A DNA stretch of 37,553 bases from Planctomycetota bacterium (lineage in GTDB: Bacteria; Planctomycetota; UBA8108; JACQVS01), in contig JACQVS010000113.1 of the NCBI GenBank assembly GCA_016209605.1, positions 1-37,553 of the forward strand, in the 5' to 3' direction. Below are positions 30,751-37,553 of the stretch, in pieces (the stretch's first letter is position 1; each line of letters begins with the position of its first letter). Under the pieces are notes generated by a model. That model saw only the letters and a program-made list of their open reading frames with translations, did not search any database and was not told where the DNA came from. A program made the position numbers and the translations under genes.

Positions 30751-32781
30751 ATGCCCGTTCCTCTTCGCGTGATCGTTCTTGAAGACGTGCCGGCCGATGC
30801 AGAAATAATGGTTCGTGAACTTCGCCGGGCCGGCTTCGATCCCGCCTGGCAGCGGGTGGAGACGGAATCGGAGTACCTTTACCATCTTGACCCTCCGCCC
30901 GAATTGATCCTCGCCGACTATTACTTGCCGAACTTCGACGCGCCCCGAGCGCTGCGCAAGCTTCATGAAAGCGGTTTGGACATCCCGTTCATTATCGTTT
31001 CTGGATCAATTGGCGAGGAAACGGCCGTGTCCGCCATGCGGGAGGGGGCCGATGATTACTTGCTCAAAGACAGGTTGACCCGTCTGGGGCCAGCGGTGGC
31101 GCAGGCGCTGGAACGAAAACGGCTTCGTGAGGAGAAACGCCGAATAGCCGAGTCGCTGGCGGAGCGGACTCGCCTGGCCGTGCTGGGTGCGGACGTGGGG
31201 GCTGCTCTCATCAACGGGAAAGATTTGAGGGAAATGCTGCGATTTTGTGCCGAGTCGATGGTTCGAAATCTGGATGCGGCATTCGCCCGCATCTGGACGC
31301 TCCATCAAGAGGAGGGCATGCTGGAGTTGCAAGCCAGCGCCGGGATTTACACCCACCTCGACGGCCCCCACAGCCGTATTCCGGTGGGAAAGCTGAAAAT
31401 CGGCTCCATTGCCCTGGAGCACGAGCCCCGTTTGACGCACGATGTTTACAATGATCCTCAAATTCAAGACAAAGAATGGGCCAGGCGCAAGGGCCTGGTC
31501 GCCTTCGCCGGATACCCCTTGCTGGTTGGGGACCGGCTGGTCGGAGTCTTGGCGATGTTCGCCCGCAAGCTCCTCCCTCCGGCCACATTGGGAGCGATGG
31601 CATCGGTGGTTAACCAGATCGCGCTGGGCATCGAGCGCGAATGGTCAAAGCAGAAACTGGCGGAGAGCGAGCGGCGGTTTCACACCCTGGCGCAGATATC
31701 GCCGGTTGGCATTTTTCGATCGAATGGGAAAGGTGAATTGATTTACGTCAACGAACGCTGGTGCGAGATTTCGGGCCTTGATCCCGGCGGCCCCTTTGAA
31801 ACGGGCTGGACGAGAAGCGTCCATCCCGATGATCGCGCGCGGATAACCGAACTTTGGCGCGGCGCCGTGGCAGGAGGCTTCGAGTTCCATGCGGAATGCC
31901 GTTTCCAGCGGCCGGACGGCGTGGTGACATGGGTACTGGGCCAGGCTGCCAAGGAGACCGATGCCAATGGCAATGTCGCGGGTTATGTGGGGACGATCAC
32001 CGACATCACCGGGGGCAAAGAGGTGGAAAAAAAGCTGCGAGAAGCGAAGGAGGCGGCTGAAGCCGCGAACCGCGCCAAGAGCGAGTTCCTGGCCAATATG
32101 AGCCATGAGCTGCGCACCCCCATGAGTGCCGTGATTGGCATGACCGAGCTTGCGCTCGATACCCAGCTGACCGATGGCCAGCGTGAATGCCTTGAACTGG
32201 CGCGTGCCTCCGGGATTTCATTGATAGGTTTGATCAACGACATTCTGGACTTCTCTAAAATAGAAACTGGAAAGCTGAGGCTGGATCCTGTGCCTTTCAG
32301 TTTTCGCAAGAGTCTCTCAGAAACGGTAAAGCCGCTGGCGCAGAGGGCCGACAATAAGGACCTGCAATTTGATTGGGAGGTGTCTCCGGAGGTGCCGGAG
32401 GCCTTGGTCGGTGATGATTCTCGTTTGCGCCAGGTTTACGTCAACTTGATTGATAATGCCATCAAATTTACGGAGAAGGGCTCAGTCGGGGTGAAGGTTG
32501 AGTCGAGGTCCATGGAGAACCAGCAAGCTTTGCTTCACTTTGCCGTGAAGGATACCGGCATTGGAATTCCGGTTGAGTCCCACCACAGAATTTTTGAAGC
32601 CTTCATCCAGGCCGATGGCTCCTCGACGCGCAAGTACGGAGGAACTGGATTGGGGCTGGCAATTGCCTCCGAGCTAGTAAAAAAAATGGGAGGCGAAATC
32701 TGGGTTGAGAGTGAAGCGGGAAAGGGGAGCACGTTCCACTTCACCGTCCTTCTCCATGAGCAGAATGTCCCCGTTTCATGA
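30751..32781 (+). CDS. REC-GAF-PAS soluble histidine kinase
   Basis: 676 residues without membrane segments. Receiver domain (1-~120; acidic residues in VLEDVPADAEIM, phosphoacceptor D56 in LILADYYLP, K106 in YLLKDRL). GAF domain (about 140-295; ending LVGVLAMFARKLL). PAS domain with PAC (about 305-425; FHTLAQISPVGIFRSNGKGEL, then GYVGTITDIT). Coiled linker rich in Ala/Glu. Phosphoacceptor helix NMSHELRTPMSAVIGMTEL (H452). ATPase domain with NLIDNAIKFTEKG, DTGIGIP and YGGTGLGLAIASELVKKMGG. The SHELRTPM core differs from the SHDLRAPL core of the first kinase, so the two are not recent duplicates. Its N-terminal receiver could accept phosphate from the membrane kinase through the Rcp1-like protein, forming a relay. 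It is third in the unit, 51 bp after the regulator gene. Confidence 0.92.
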   Translation: MPVPLRVIVLEDVPADAEIMVRELRRAGFDPAWQRVETESEYLYHLDPPPELILADYYLPNFDAPRALRKLHESGLDIPFIIVSGSIGEETAVSAMREGADDYLLKDRLTRLGPAVAQALERKRLREEKRRIAESLAERTRLAVLGADVGAALINGKDLREMLRFCAESMVRNLDAAFARIWTLHQEEGMLELQASAGIYTHLDGPHSRIPVGKLKIGSIALEHEPRLTHDVYNDPQIQDKEWARRKGLVAFAGYPLLVGDRLVGVLAMFARKLLPPATLGAMASVVNQIALGIEREWSKQKLAESERRFHTLAQISPVGIFRSNGKGELIYVNERWCEISGLDPGGPFETGWTRSVHPDDRARITELWRGAVAGGFEFHAECRFQRPDGVVTWVLGQAAKETDANGNVAGYVGTITDITGGKEVEKKLREAKEAAEAANRAKSEFLANMSHELRTPMSAVIGMTELALDTQLTDGQRECLELARASGISLIGLINDILDFSKIETGKLRLDPVPFSFRKSLSETVKPLAQRADNKDLQFDWEVSPEVPEALVGDDSRLRQVYVNLIDNAIKFTEKGSVGVKVESRSMENQQALLHFAVKDTGIGIPVESHHRIFEAFIQADGSSTRKYGGTGLGLAIASELVKKMGGEIWVESEAGKGSTFHFTVLLHEQNVPVS

Positions 32782-32875
32782 ACTTTGTTCGCCGTTTGGC
32801 GACGATGTTGAAAGGTACTTCATCGACCTGGGCATCGATTTCAAATGGTGAATCGGTCGATCCGGCGAAGGCGAA

Positions 32876-33670
32876 TCAAGAATTGGCTGAAACTCGAACC
32901 AGCTTAATTCCCACGAGGATGACGATCGGGTAGCGAAAATGGATCTCGTCGCCTTCCTTGCGGGCGCCGACTCCCATGGCGTCATCCTTGAGGGAGTCCT
33001 GGAACATCTGCCGCACCTTCTCAGCATCGCCGGGGCGGGGATGGGAGCCTTGCTGCAGCAGGGACTCCACCTCGAACTCCAGTCGATGGAAGGCCAACCG
33101 CGGCTCGGACAAACCGGCCTCGCGGTAAAGATCCTGCAGCTCCGCAAGCGGCAGGGCGCGGGTGTGGGAAGGGTCGCGCAGCCGTTCCATGCGATTGAAG
33201 GCGTCGGCCTTCGCGGGGTCGTCCGAGGCCGTGACGTCGGCGATGACGACCTTGCCGCCGGCCCTGGCGACGCGCGCCATCTCCGCCAACACCCGCCGCG
33301 GCTCGGGGAAGTGGTGGAAGGAGTACCGCGAGACGGCGATTGAAAAGGAGGCCTCCGGAAAGGGCAGGGTCGCGACATCGCCGATTTGCCAGGTGACGTT
33401 CTTCAGCCCCTTCTCCGCCTGCACCTCTTTAGCCTTCTCGATCATCGCCGGCGTCAGGTCGATGCCGGTGGCATGCCGGACCACCTCGGCGAAGGCGCAC
33501 ACCACCAGGCCGGGCCCGCAGGCCACATCCAGCACCGTGTCCTCGGCCGTGGCGCCCGAAAATTGCACCAGCAGCCGCAGCGCCTCCTCGTTCTTGATCT
33601 GCGGGGCCGTGGCAAACGATTCTGCCTTGACGGCGAACTGCTCGAGGATGAGGTCTTGATGTCGGGTCAC
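32876..33670 (-). CDS. Class I SAM-dependent methyltransferase (UbiE/Methyltransf_11-like)
   Basis: 264 residues, cytoplasmic. SAM-binding motif I VLDVACGPG (46-54), motif II acid in ATGIDLTPAMIEKA, then GDVATLPFPEASFSIAVSRYSFHHF and the post-core RVARAGGKVVIAD. This pattern fits small-molecule methyltransferases of the UbiE/arsenite-methylase-like broad group. None of the cysteine pairs required for arsenite methylation are seen. The start is GTG at 33670, which overlaps the stop of the upstream secreted-protein gene as GTGA, so it is translated in tandem with it. Why a methyltransferase is coupled to a giant secreted protein is unclear; read-through expression is the simplest explanation. 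It converges on the REC-GAF-PAS kinase gene with a 94-bp gap containing a weak hairpin (TCGCC-GTTT-GGCGA at 32789-32802). Confidence 0.85.
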   Translation of the reverse strand: MTRHQDLILEQFAVKAESFATAPQIKNEEALRLLVQFSGATAEDTVLDVACGPGLVVCAFAEVVRHATGIDLTPAMIEKAKEVQAEKGLKNVTWQIGDVATLPFPEASFSIAVSRYSFHHFPEPRRVLAEMARVARAGGKVVIADVTASDDPAKADAFNRMERLRDPSHTRALPLAELQDLYREAGLSEPRLAFHRLEFEVESLLQQGSHPRPGDAEKVRQMFQDSLKDDAMGVGARKEGDEIHFRYPIVILVGIKLVRVSANS

Positions 33671-36600
33671 GGCGGCTCCAGCAAAAAATCACAGTCGAGG
33701 CCGTCGAAGCTGGGGTCCAGCCCGGCGTTCGGGAACGGCGGCGCCGGCGGATCTCCCGCGATGAAGAGGTAGGTGAGCAGCACGATGGCATCGGTGATCT
33801 CCACGGCGCCGTTGTCATCGACGTCGGCGGCGTCGAGACAGGCGGGCTGGCGCCGGCCGAGGAAGAGGTACTCCAGGACGGCGATGGCGTCGGTGATGTC
33901 GAGTTCGCGATCCTCTTCCACGTCGCCGCGGCGGAAAGTCCGCGCCGCGGTGAGGGTGAGCGCCGCCGCCGGTCCGCTGCCGGGGGCGGTGCGGGGGCGC
34001 AGCACGTAGGTGGCGCGACTATTGAGCGGCAGCTCGGCATCGAGGAAGGAGGCGGCCTCTCCCGGCAAGGCGGCGATGACCTTTCCCCCGCCGCCCAGCC
34101 CGCGCCAGAGTTCGAGGCTCCGCCAGCGGCGGTCGCCCCGCCAGGAGAGCCGCACCTCCCGGCCGGCGGCCTCGGCGGCGAAGCCTAGCGGAGCCGGCAA
34201 GTCCTCAAAAATCTTCAACCGCACCAGGTCCGAGGCGGAGCCGCGGCGCGACTGAGCCACGGCGGTGCTGGTTTCGAGGGCGAAGCCGGCGTGCTCGCGG
34301 TAAAAATCCCGGTCGAGAGGGATCTCGAAGCCGGTGGGCAGGCCGGCGCGCGTCAGCTCGACGATGCGGGTGATCTGAAAATCGCGGCGGCCGGCGCCGG
34401 CGAGGTAAAGGAGCCCGCGCTCGCCGTCGGCCCACAGGCCGTAGTTGAAGACGCCGTCCTGGTGCGGGTGGGCCGGGTTGGGGAAGTGCTCCAGCACCCG
34501 GCCCTCGAGGTCGAGGTGGATGATGGTGCGGGTGTTGCGCTCCAGGTACCAGAAAGTGTCATCGGAGGAGTCCCAGGCCAGCCCGGCCGGGTAGCTGACG
34601 AAGAGGGAGCTGGTCACCGGCAGATCGGTGAAGAGCTCCGCCGCCACGGCGCCGCTCTCATCCTGCACGCGGATGGGAAAGCGGTTTTGTTCGCCCGGGC
34701 TCTTGGCCGGGTTCCAGCCCAGGGAGTAGAGCCACTTCTTCCCGACCGGATCCCGGCGGTAAGCGAGGCCGGCGGTTTGAAACGGCGCGGCGAAGGCGGC
34801 CGGCCGCTCCTCGGCGAAGGAGAGGTCGCTCCGGTATCGGAAAAGCTTTCCGGAGATGCGGTTGGCGCTCGACGCGCACAGGAAGGATCCATCCGCAGGA
34901 TCGCGCGCCAGGGCGGTGAACAAGGTGCCGGGGTAGGTGAATGCTCTAGCCAGGATGGCTCCGGTTCCGACCTGGAGCGAGCACTCGCGGCTTTCGGCCG
35001 CGACGGCGCCGCGCCGGACTTTCAGCCGGTAGCGATGGGCTCCCGGTGGAGCCGAGGCGTCGAGGTAGTCCGCGGCCTCGGCCGGCAGCGCGGCGAGGAG
35101 CGCGCCATCGCGCCAGAGCTCCAGGGCATGGTAGGGGCCGTGGCCGCTGAAGGTGATGTGGACATGGTCGTCAAGATCCTCCTGCCGGCAGGAGAAGTCG
35201 GTCGGTGCGAGGAGCGGCGGCTCCTCGCGGGAGACTTCAAAGAGCAGCGAGGGGGTGGGGAGGGTTTTCAGAACGTAGCTCACCGGCCGGCCGTTGTGGA
35301 GGCTGTCGTGAATGCCCATCTGGTAAATGGCGCTTCCGCCAGCCGCCGCCTCGATCCCGGCCATGGGGATCTCGAAGCCGGTCGGCCGGCAGGCGCCGGC
35401 CTCGAGGCGGAGGATGCGGGTGATCTGCCCATCGCGCGCCGAGCCGCCGGGCAGGTCGAGCTGCCGGAAAAAGGATCCGGGGACCGGCGTCATTCCCGAG
35501 GCGAAGGTGATGAGCGGCGAGTCCGCCGGCTCCGGGTCCCTCAACGAGTCGGGATGGGGGCAGCGGGAGAGCAGCCCTCCTTCCCGGGAAAGCTCGCGGA
35601 CCTCCGCCGTGAGCATCTCGTAGTAGAGGAACGATCCCCGGCCGCCGTTCCCCTGGGGATTGAAGAGCATCGCGCCGGCCGCCGGCTCGTCCTCGGGGTC
35701 GGGGCCCCGCGGCTGGAGTCCGCTCGCGAAAGGAGGCTGGATCAGCTCTCCTTCGAGGGTGATCTCTGCGACCAGGTTGGAGCCGAAGTTGTAGACCAGG
35801 AGGCTCTCCTCCGGGGGATTGAAGGCGATGCCGCTCAAGCGGTCGCCGGGATCGATGAAGGGGGAAGGGACCTCGTCGAGGAGCAGGAGGTTCTTGTCGT
35901 AGATGAAGATTCGGTTTTCGAGGTCGGTGACGTAGAGGTTTCCTCGCGCGTCCTCCGCCATGGCGACGGCGATCTTCCCTTCGAAGCGCGCCTGGCGGAT
36001 GACCTGGCCCGCCCCGATCACCACACGGCACTCGGAGGAGGCCGTGCCGGCGCCGTTGTCCCCCTGCACGCGGTAGAGATGGATGCCGACTGGCGCGTCG
36101 GCGTCGAGGTAGGCGTTTTCCGAGCCGGGAAGGCTCTCGAGCAAGGCGCCGTCGCGGAAAATTTTGATCTCCTGAGCGTACTCTTCGCCGTTCCGCCAGC
36201 TCAAGGACACTTTCTCCTGGGAGGCGGCGCACTGCAAATCGAGGATTTCGCGGACCGGCGGCTCCGAGGCGTCAATGGCCAGGATTTCCGCGGACGACTG
36301 GACGGTGAAGTAGGCGATCGGGCGCAACTCCCCGCTCGCCGGGTCGCTCCAGAGGCCGCGGGCCATGCCGCCGATGGTCCCGCCGGCCTCGAGGACCGGG
36401 ATGCGAATGCCCAGCGGCCGGCCTTCCGGGTCGACCCCGATGATGGAGTCGACGCGCTCGCTCCCCGAGCCGAGGTCGAGCCCGAGGAACTCGCCCTTTT
36501 TGCCGAGGCGCAGATCGAGGCAAGTCGCCGGAATGGCGTTGGCCTTGGCGGGATCGCAGGCCTTGGGGTAGGACGGATGGCAGAACCAGTTGAGCAAGAG

Positions 36601-37122
36601 GCCGTTCAGGTCGATCCGGTAAACGGCGCCGAAGCGCGGCTCGAGGACCCAGATGGTCTCCTGATCCTGGCCGCTCTCCGGAAGGTAGGCGAGCCCCTGC
36701 GGGAAGGGATGGGGGTCGAGGCCAGCGACGGTGAAGAGAGGGAGGGCGAAGCGGAGGTCGGTCAGCGAGCCGTCCTTGTGAATCTCCTGCACTTCCCCCA
36801 GCACGGGATTGAGGACGAGGAGGGTGTCGGTTCTCGATCGCCAGGCGATGCCGCTCAGCTCCTTCGAGACCTCGAAGGGGGCGGGGAGGGATCCAACGTA
36901 CTCGAGCCGGGCGCTGTAATGGAGGATGCGCCCGCCGATGGCGCTGGTGATCCACAGCGAGCCGTCGGAGCCGTCGAGGGCGAGATCCTGGGGGGCCTCG
37001 ACGGCTGCGGTCACCGGCCCCAGGACGAGGTCCCCCGGCGCCGCGGCGAGAAATGATACTCCGTCCGCGAATCCAAGGGCCGCTGGAAAAAGGAGCCAAG
37101 AAATTTTCGAGCCGATCTTGAT
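33667..37122 (-). CDS. Giant secreted protein: three propeller-like/FN3-like units and a dockerin-like C-terminus; probable ATC start
   Basis: 1151 residues if initiated at the ATC at 37122. The first in-frame conventional codon, GTG at 37014, would delete the signal peptide IKIGSKISWLLFPAALGFADG. AGGAGG lies exactly 6 nt before the ATC. Three tandem units of ~335 residues (about 36-366, 367-710 and 711-1055) each begin with NHL/propeller-like strands (LYVTDLENRIFIYD; LSGIAFNP), contain a block ending ITRI..L...PTGFEIP, and finish with an FN3-like domain (for example KVSLSWRNGEEYAQEIKIFR). The end is a dockerin-like pair (GDVEEDRELDITDAI; ADVDDNGAVEITDAI). Likely extracellular and protein- or glycan-binding. 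The following methyltransferase gene overlaps its stop by 4 bp. Confidence 0.8.
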   Translation of the reverse strand: MKIGSKISWLLFPAALGFADGVSFLAAAPGDLVLGPVTAAVEAPQDLALDGSDGSLWITSAIGGRILHYSARLEYVGSLPAPFEVSKELSGIAWRSRTDTLLVLNPVLGEVQEIHKDGSLTDLRFALPLFTVAGLDPHPFPQGLAYLPESGQDQETIWVLEPRFGAVYRIDLNGLLLNWFCHPSYPKACDPAKANAIPATCLDLRLGKKGEFLGLDLGSGSERVDSIIGVDPEGRPLGIRIPVLEAGGTIGGMARGLWSDPASGELRPIAYFTVQSSAEILAIDASEPPVREILDLQCAASQEKVSLSWRNGEEYAQEIKIFRDGALLESLPGSENAYLDADAPVGIHLYRVQGDNGAGTASSECRVVIGAGQVIRQARFEGKIAVAMAEDARGNLYVTDLENRIFIYDKNLLLLDEVPSPFIDPGDRLSGIAFNPPEESLLVYNFGSNLVAEITLEGELIQPPFASGLQPRGPDPEDEPAAGAMLFNPQGNGGRGSFLYYEMLTAEVRELSREGGLLSRCPHPDSLRDPEPADSPLITFASGMTPVPGSFFRQLDLPGGSARDGQITRILRLEAGACRPTGFEIPMAGIEAAAGGSAIYQMGIHDSLHNGRPVSYVLKTLPTPSLLFEVSREEPPLLAPTDFSCRQEDLDDHVHITFSGHGPYHALELWRDGALLAALPAEAADYLDASAPPGAHRYRLKVRRGAVAAESRECSLQVGTGAILARAFTYPGTLFTALARDPADGSFLCASSANRISGKLFRYRSDLSFAEERPAAFAAPFQTAGLAYRRDPVGKKWLYSLGWNPAKSPGEQNRFPIRVQDESGAVAAELFTDLPVTSSLFVSYPAGLAWDSSDDTFWYLERNTRTIIHLDLEGRVLEHFPNPAHPHQDGVFNYGLWADGERGLLYLAGAGRRDFQITRIVELTRAGLPTGFEIPLDRDFYREHAGFALETSTAVAQSRRGSASDLVRLKIFEDLPAPLGFAAEAAGREVRLSWRGDRRWRSLELWRGLGGGGKVIAALPGEAASFLDAELPLNSRATYVLRPRTAPGSGPAAALTLTAARTFRRGDVEEDRELDITDAIAVLEYLFLGRRQPACLDAADVDDNGAVEITDAIVLLTYLFIAGDPPAPPFPNAGLDPSFDGLDCDFLLEPP

Positions 37123-37128
37123 AAGGCA

Positions 37129-37134
37129 CCTCCT
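37129..37134 (-). promoter_or_regulatory. Perfect Shine-Dalgarno AGGAGG deciding the start of the giant secreted protein
   Basis: AGGAGG on the minus strand, then TGCCTT, then ATC AAG ATC in the frame of the protein. The spacing is ideal for a start at the first ATC. The alternative GTG overlapping this site (37129) is in a different frame and opens no plausible protein. Confidence 0.7.
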
Positions 37135-37195
37135 CGGTCTTTTGCGATGCTCAAACCACCCTGCAATTTTTTCACATCTTTCGGGGCGGCGCCAT

Positions 37196-37240
37196 CATTT
37201 GATGGAGGGGCATTTGATGGAGGGGCAATTGATGGGGAGG
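37196..37240. repeat. 15-bp tandem repeat, three copies
   Basis: CATTTGATGGAGGGG at 37196-37210 and 37211-37225, followed by a degenerate third copy CAATTGATGGGGAGG at 37226-37240. It is intergenic, about 75 bp upstream of the giant secreted protein's start on the other strand. Confidence 0.9.
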
Positions 37241-37257
37241 CGGGGATTTTATATGCT
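37229..37257 (+). promoter_or_regulatory. Weak rightward promoter candidate ahead of a structured region
   Basis: TTGATG (37229-37234), 17 bp, TATGCT (37252-37257), each hexamer 4 of 6. It would start transcription at about 37264, at the beginning of the hairpin-rich stretch. Low confidence, because the third tandem repeat copy supplies the -35. Confidence 0.2.
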
Positions 37258-37553
37258 AAGAGTCTATCCCGGTAGGCGCTTCGAGGCCCGAGGCCGCGAC
37301 CACCCCGCTCCGCGGGGCGGTGCCCGAGCGCGCCAGGCAAGGGTGAGCTCCGAGTGCTCGGAGGAGCGAACGCCCGGAGCAGCCGGCACCAGCCGCAGGC
37401 TGGTGGCTGCGAGGGCCGCCCGGAGGCTGAGCGCGACAGCGCGAAGACCGTAGGGGGCCGACGTAGCCTTATTAACGGAGAAATAAGGCGAGGAGGCCCG
37501 ACGCCGAATGGCGCGCTTGCAGCCGGCCCCGTGCCTTCAAAAGAGTGGCCGAA
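37258..37553. other. Hairpin-rich GC-rich segment of unknown nature
   Basis: No believable protein: the only frame opening with ATG (37254) is Arg/Ala low-complexity and stops after 66 codons. Several perfect stems occur: CCCCG/CGGGG (37303-37317), CTCCGAG/CTCGGAG (37348-37363), CACCAGCC/GGCTGGTG (37387-37405, inside an outer AGCC/GGCT), and CCTTATT/AATAAGG (37467-37488). The segment reaches the window edge. It could be a structured RNA, a dispersed palindromic repeat, or the spacer of a neighbouring gene. It does not show the conserved cores of RNase P RNA, SRP RNA, tmRNA or tRNA. Confidence 0.35.

Noticed and set aside
32789..32802. Terminator between the REC-GAF-PAS kinase and methyltransferase genes
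   Set aside because: Only a 5-bp stem with GTTT loop and no T tract on either strand; kept as a note, not annotated.
34291..37056. A 921-codon open frame on the plus strand opposite the giant secreted protein
   Set aside because: Its translation is Glu/Gly/Val/Ala-rich without any domain pattern, while the minus strand gives repeated units and a dockerin-like end. It is a high-GC antisense shadow.
37196..37240. CRISPR array
   Set aside because: Direct repeats are contiguous with no spacers and only 15 bp long; no cas gene in the window.
37258..37553. tRNA, RNase P RNA, SRP RNA or tmRNA at the right edge
   Set aside because: Conserved core sequences of these RNAs, such as a T-loop GGTTCGA motif or the P RNA GAGGAAAGTCC block, are not present.

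Overview
This is a GC-rich bacterial window, probably from an anaerobic or facultatively anaerobic environmental lineage with a two-membrane envelope. The secreted proteins end in a dockerin-like calcium-loop module with a Cys-containing tail. I associate that style with Acidobacteriota, Planctomycetota and neighbouring uncultured phyla, but no rRNA or other phylogenetic marker is present, so the phylum stays open. No tRNA, rRNA, transposase, integrase or CRISPR array was seen.

Layout. (1) 1-2.04 kb: the A and D (ATPase/activator) subunits of an ATP-dependent class I benzoyl-CoA reductase, the A gene being cut by the window edge. A convergent gene encodes a cyclohexadienoyl-CoA hydratase-like crotonase, which fits the next step of the pathway. 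(2) 2.85-6.7 kb: membrane genes: a SpoIIM-family protein, two RDD proteins, a zinc-ribbon/B-box-like membrane protein and a protein with a tandem-repeat tail. The SpoIIM and first RDD genes diverge from mirrored promoters that abut their start codons. (3) 6.8-11.1 kb: an M29 aminopeptidase, a GT87-type mannosyltransferase-like membrane enzyme, UppS, and a winged-helix regulator with a partner membrane protein. Two matching palindromic sites lie around the regulator unit, one of them over the uppS start codon. (4) 11.4-18.2 kb: a secreted dockerin-type protein, an archaeal-type (COG2521-like) methyltransferase, a large lamin-tail/CotH-kinase/dockerin protein, and a secreted alpha/beta hydrolase. 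(5) 18.2-32.8 kb: a signalling island of visibly lower GC than its flanks. A seven-gene leftward operon (cheW-cheR/TPR-cheW-mcp-hybrid cheA-cheB-triple-receiver histidine kinase) has the protein set of a Wsp-like alternative chemosensory system, but a triple-receiver kinase stands where Wsp has the diguanylate cyclase WspR. Diverging from it is a three-gene unit: membrane PAS kinase, Rcp1-like response regulator, REC-GAF-PAS kinase. (6) 32.9-37.1 kb: a SAM methyltransferase coupled to a very large secreted protein made of three beta-propeller-like/FN3-like units and a third copy of the dockerin-like module. Its only reading with a signal peptide starts at an ATC codon behind a perfect AGGAGG. 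(7) 37.2-37.55 kb: a short tandem repeat and an unexplained GC-rich stretch full of hairpins.

Most promising points: the Wsp-like operon with a multi-receiver kinase output and its divergent kinase unit; the family of three secreted proteins sharing one C-terminal module; the operator pair linking a winged-helix regulator to uppS; and the mirrored leaderless promoters. Functions are inferred by reading protein motifs; no database search was possible.
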